This document shows positions 47,025 to 49,266 of a DNA stretch of 49,266 nucleotides, in pieces (the first letter of the stretch is position 1; each line of letters begins with the position of its first letter). The stretch is from Candidatus Fermentithermobacillaceae bacterium (lineage in GTDB: Bacteria; Bacillota; Sulfobacillia; Fermentithermobacillales; Fermentithermobacillaceae): positions 1 through 49,266 of the forward strand of contig JAAZEL010000053.1 of assembly GCA_012512325.1 (NCBI GenBank), read 5' to 3'. Made by a program: the position numbers and the translations under genes. Under the pieces are notes generated by a model. It worked only from the letters and a program-made list of their open reading frames with translations. It ran no database searches and was not told the origin of the DNA.

Positions 47025-47117
47025 CATGCGGGCCCTGAAACAGTCCACCATATACCGGTACGGTCGAGCCCCGCTATCGTCCCGAAACCGCCGCAACTCT
47101 CCCCTGTCTTGCCACCC

Positions 47118-48311
47118 TCAGAACTTGTCGTACAACAACCCTGCAAAGCACATAAGGGCCAACTTGATGCCTGGGATCAGGGAATCGATGTATAGGAACT
47201 CGCTGGTCTTGTGGGCGTCGCCGGACAGCTTGAACCCCATGGTTACTGCAGGCCATCCTCTGGAAAGGGGGATGTTGGAATCCGTGCTCGCAGCCCCGAC
47301 GTTGAGTTCATGCCCCAGTTCCTTTCCCAGCGCCATCAGTCCCTTTAGGTAGGGCGAGTTGTCTGGTAACTTCCCTGCCGGCCTGTCCCCAACCACCTGG
47401 AACTCATATTGGGTACCGGTAGCTCGGGCGGCCTTGTCCAAGACCACCATTACCTTGTTCTCCAGACGCGACAAAGCTTCCTGGCACACAGACCTCATAT
47501 CCAAGAGCATGCTTGCTGTTTGGGCTATGGAATTCACGGAATGGCCCCCTTGAACCACACCTACATTGTAGGTGGTCTTTGGATCCTCAGGTACCTGGAT
47601 CTTGGCGATGCCGGCAATGGCGGTGCCGAGCCCATGGATGGCGCTGGAATTGCCGAAATCCGCCCAGCTGTGCCCGCCTTTGCCCTTGAACTCAATGCGG
47701 AGCCTGCGGCTTCCAACGCCCTGGCTCGTGATCTGCCGCATGTCCCCGTCGATATTGAGAAACACCAGGTTATCGGGGTTCATCCGGAAGCCGCCAAAAT
47801 CGTACTCTTCAACATGATCGCAGAAGTACCGGGCCCCTCTCAAATCCCCCAGGCCTTCCTCACCCACATTTGCCACCAGCACAACAGGATGGGGCAAAGG
47901 AAGATGGCTCAAGAACACTTTGCCCAGGAGGAGCATGCAGGCGACTGAAGCGGAGTTGTCGCTCACCCCAGGCGCCGCGAGGATATTGCCGTCCCGCTTC
48001 ACCGAAAGGTCGGTATCCATGGGAAACACGGTGTCTATGTGAGCCATGCTCACAATCACCCTTGAACCATCTTCCCCGGGGAAGAACCCAAGCACGTTTC
48101 CCACTTCATCAACCCGCACCACAGGGAAACCCATGGATTCCATCTTATCCTTGACCAGTCTCGTCCTCAGTTCCTCTTGATTGCTCGGAGCTGGCACCCT
48201 GGTTATCTCCGTTATCAGGTCAACATACTCTTCCAGGCAGGTTTCCAAGTACTCCAGGCCCTGCCGCACAAGGTCTTCCTTCATCAACGCTTCTGAAATC
48301 ATCGGCCACAC
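47118..48311 (-). CDS. M20-family metallopeptidase
   Basis: VIVSMAHIDTVFPMDTDLSVKRDGNILAAPGVSDNSASVACML; NVGEEGLGDLRGARYF; GASTDSNIPLSRGWPAVTMG. Confidence 0.92.
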   Translation of the reverse strand: MWPMISEALMKEDLVRQGLEYLETCLEEYVDLITEITRVPAPSNQEELRTRLVKDKMESMGFPVVRVDEVGNVLGFFPGEDGSRVIVSMAHIDTVFPMDTDLSVKRDGNILAAPGVSDNSASVACMLLLGKVFLSHLPLPHPVVLVANVGEEGLGDLRGARYFCDHVEEYDFGGFRMNPDNLVFLNIDGDMRQITSQGVGSRRLRIEFKGKGGHSWADFGNSSAIHGLGTAIAGIAKIQVPEDPKTTYNVGVVQGGHSVNSIAQTASMLLDMRSVCQEALSRLENKVMVVLDKAARATGTQYEFQVVGDRPAGKLPDNSPYLKGLMALGKELGHELNVGAASTDSNIPLSRGWPAVTMGFKLSGDAHKTSEFLYIDSLIPGIKLALMCFAGLLYDKF

Positions 48312-48415
48312 CCCGTCCTTGAATGGTAGTTGTCACCTTCTCCATGGGATCAACCCTGTCAGCTAGTATTCGTCATCGTCCTGCTGCAAACCTTCGGGAA
48401 ACAGACGATTAGTGG

Positions 48416-48421
48416 TATAAT
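48416..48421 (+). promoter_or_regulatory. Putative -10 element of the ECF S-component gene
   Basis: TATAAT with a weak TTCGGG -35 at 17-bp spacing (48393-48398). Confidence 0.4.
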
Positions 48422-48573
48422 CCCCTTGACGGAATCGGGTACAGGTCAAATAACATGAAGCGGCATCCCCGTTCCGAGACCGCCTACAAAGAGCAAACCC
48501 GGCAGTCCGGGAGGCTGCCAAACCAAAGCACCATGTCAGGACGCGTTGTCAGAGTCATAGGAGGTCGTTGTAG

Positions 48574-49080
48574 ATGAAAGCAAGCCATGCGTCTTCGCCC
48601 CTTCTCAGCTTGGTAATCCTGAGTCTGCTGACTGCGCTGGTGCTGGTTGCCACCATGTTCTTGAAGCTGCCGACCGCCACAGGTTACATCCATCTGGGTG
48701 ACGGGATAATTTTTTCGGTTTCTTTGGCCCTCGGAGGCTTGACAGGAGCCACCTCCGGGGCGCTGGGCTCCTTTCTCGCCGATATCCTGGGCGGGTACCC
48801 GGCGTGGGCACCCTGGACCCTTGTGATAAAAGGCGTTGCAGGCTATATTGTCGGAAGACTCGGCCACACAAAAGCCAGGAGCCGTCAACTGGTCGCAACG
48901 GTCCTGGCGTCTTTGTGGATTATCGTCGGCTATGCCGTGGGCACTGCAATCATGTATTCACCCAAGGCCGTTTGGGGAGAGATCCTCGGCAACCTGGTCC
49001 AGACGGGCTCAGGGGTGATAATAGCCACGGTCTTGACTCCGGTACTTGAATCAGCCTTTGCCCATATGAACCGGGCCTGA
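48574..49080 (+). CDS. ECF transporter S component (substrate unknown)
   Basis: Multi-TM with TGYIHLGDGIIFSVSLALGGLTGATSGALGSFLADILGGYPAWAPWTLVIKG. Confidence 0.9.
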   Translation: MKASHASSPLLSLVILSLLTALVLVATMFLKLPTATGYIHLGDGIIFSVSLALGGLTGATSGALGSFLADILGGYPAWAPWTLVIKGVAGYIVGRLGHTKARSRQLVATVLASLWIIVGYAVGTAIMYSPKAVWGEILGNLVQTGSGVIIATVLTPVLESAFAHMNRA

Positions 49081-49120
49081 CGTAGCTTCACGGGCATGAA
49101 CCCCGGCCCGGAGCCGGCGT

Positions 49121-49266
49121 CTACTCCGCCCGTCGGAATCTCGCCGTGAAGTGCCTCATCACCGGAGCCTGGTATACGAGCTTAAGCCCCTTAATCGAAG
49201 ACGCGCGTTCCTTCACGGCTTTCAGAGCCCGGGCCGCCATCATCATGTGCCTGTCGGTATACACCC
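49121..49266 (-). CDS. C-terminus of an unidentified protein (runs off the window)
   Basis: Reverse strand open to the edge: VYTDRHMMMAARALKAVKERASSIKGLKLVYQAPVMRHFTARFRRAE-stop. Confidence 0.55.
   Translation of the reverse strand, partial: VYTDRHMMMAARALKAVKERASSIKGLKLVYQAPVMRHFTARFRRAE

Noticed and set aside
48428-48573. Assignment of the ECF leader to the c-di-GMP (GEMM), cobalamin or preQ1 class
   Set aside because: GCAAACC and AAAGC strings are reminiscent of GEMM, but the required GGGACGCAAAGCC arrangement is missing. No class could be supported.
1-49266. CRISPR arrays, transposases, integrases, prophage modules, tRNA/rRNA genes
   Set aside because: No repeat-spacer pattern, IS-type ORF, phage structural gene or rRNA/tRNA gene was recognised anywhere in the window.

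Overview
The window is a contiguous, gene-dense chromosomal segment from a spore-forming, fairly high-GC member of the Bacillota (Clostridia or Limnochordia-like). It contains no phage, transposon, CRISPR array, rRNA or tRNA that I can support. Most genes are on the minus strand and form the classic Firmicutes housekeeping superoperon: gmk-rpoZ-coaBC-priA-def/fmt-yugP-rsmB-prpC-prkC-rsgA-rpe-[small ORF]-spoVM, asp23/fakA-recG, coaD, the fapR-plsX-degV-fabD-fabG-acpP-fabF-rnc fatty-acid cluster, and smc-ftsY-ylxM-ffh-rpsP-khpA-trmD-rplS-lepB. Sporulation markers include ylbJ, gpr, an alpha/beta SASP with a SigG-like promoter, and a 27-aa SpoVM that falls below the ORF-track cutoff. A small alpha-glucan cluster (GH15, DUF4912, GH57) and tepA/ylzJ/GH18 genes lie at the right end. 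The observations most worth following up are: (1) a single-ORF fusion of peptide deformylase and methionyl-tRNA formyltransferase; (2) a PriA that keeps its zinc-binding cysteines but appears to have lost its helicase/ATPase motifs; (3) a DegV/FakB-type protein in the FASII operon between plsX and fabD, where fabH would be expected, with fakA also in the window; (4) an exact-period 21-bp tandem repeat whose last unit carries the fabD start codon; (5) a possible intergenic structured RNA upstream of coaD; (6) a LexA/S24-like regulator whose catalytic dyad seems to be lost; (7) a PDZ-less YlbL-type Lon-domain protease; (8) a gmk reading frame running about 165 nt into rpoZ; (9) a duplicated rpmF 3' end; and (10) a pseudoknot-capable leader upstream of an ECF S-component gene. 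All calls come from reading the sequence by eye; no database searches were run.
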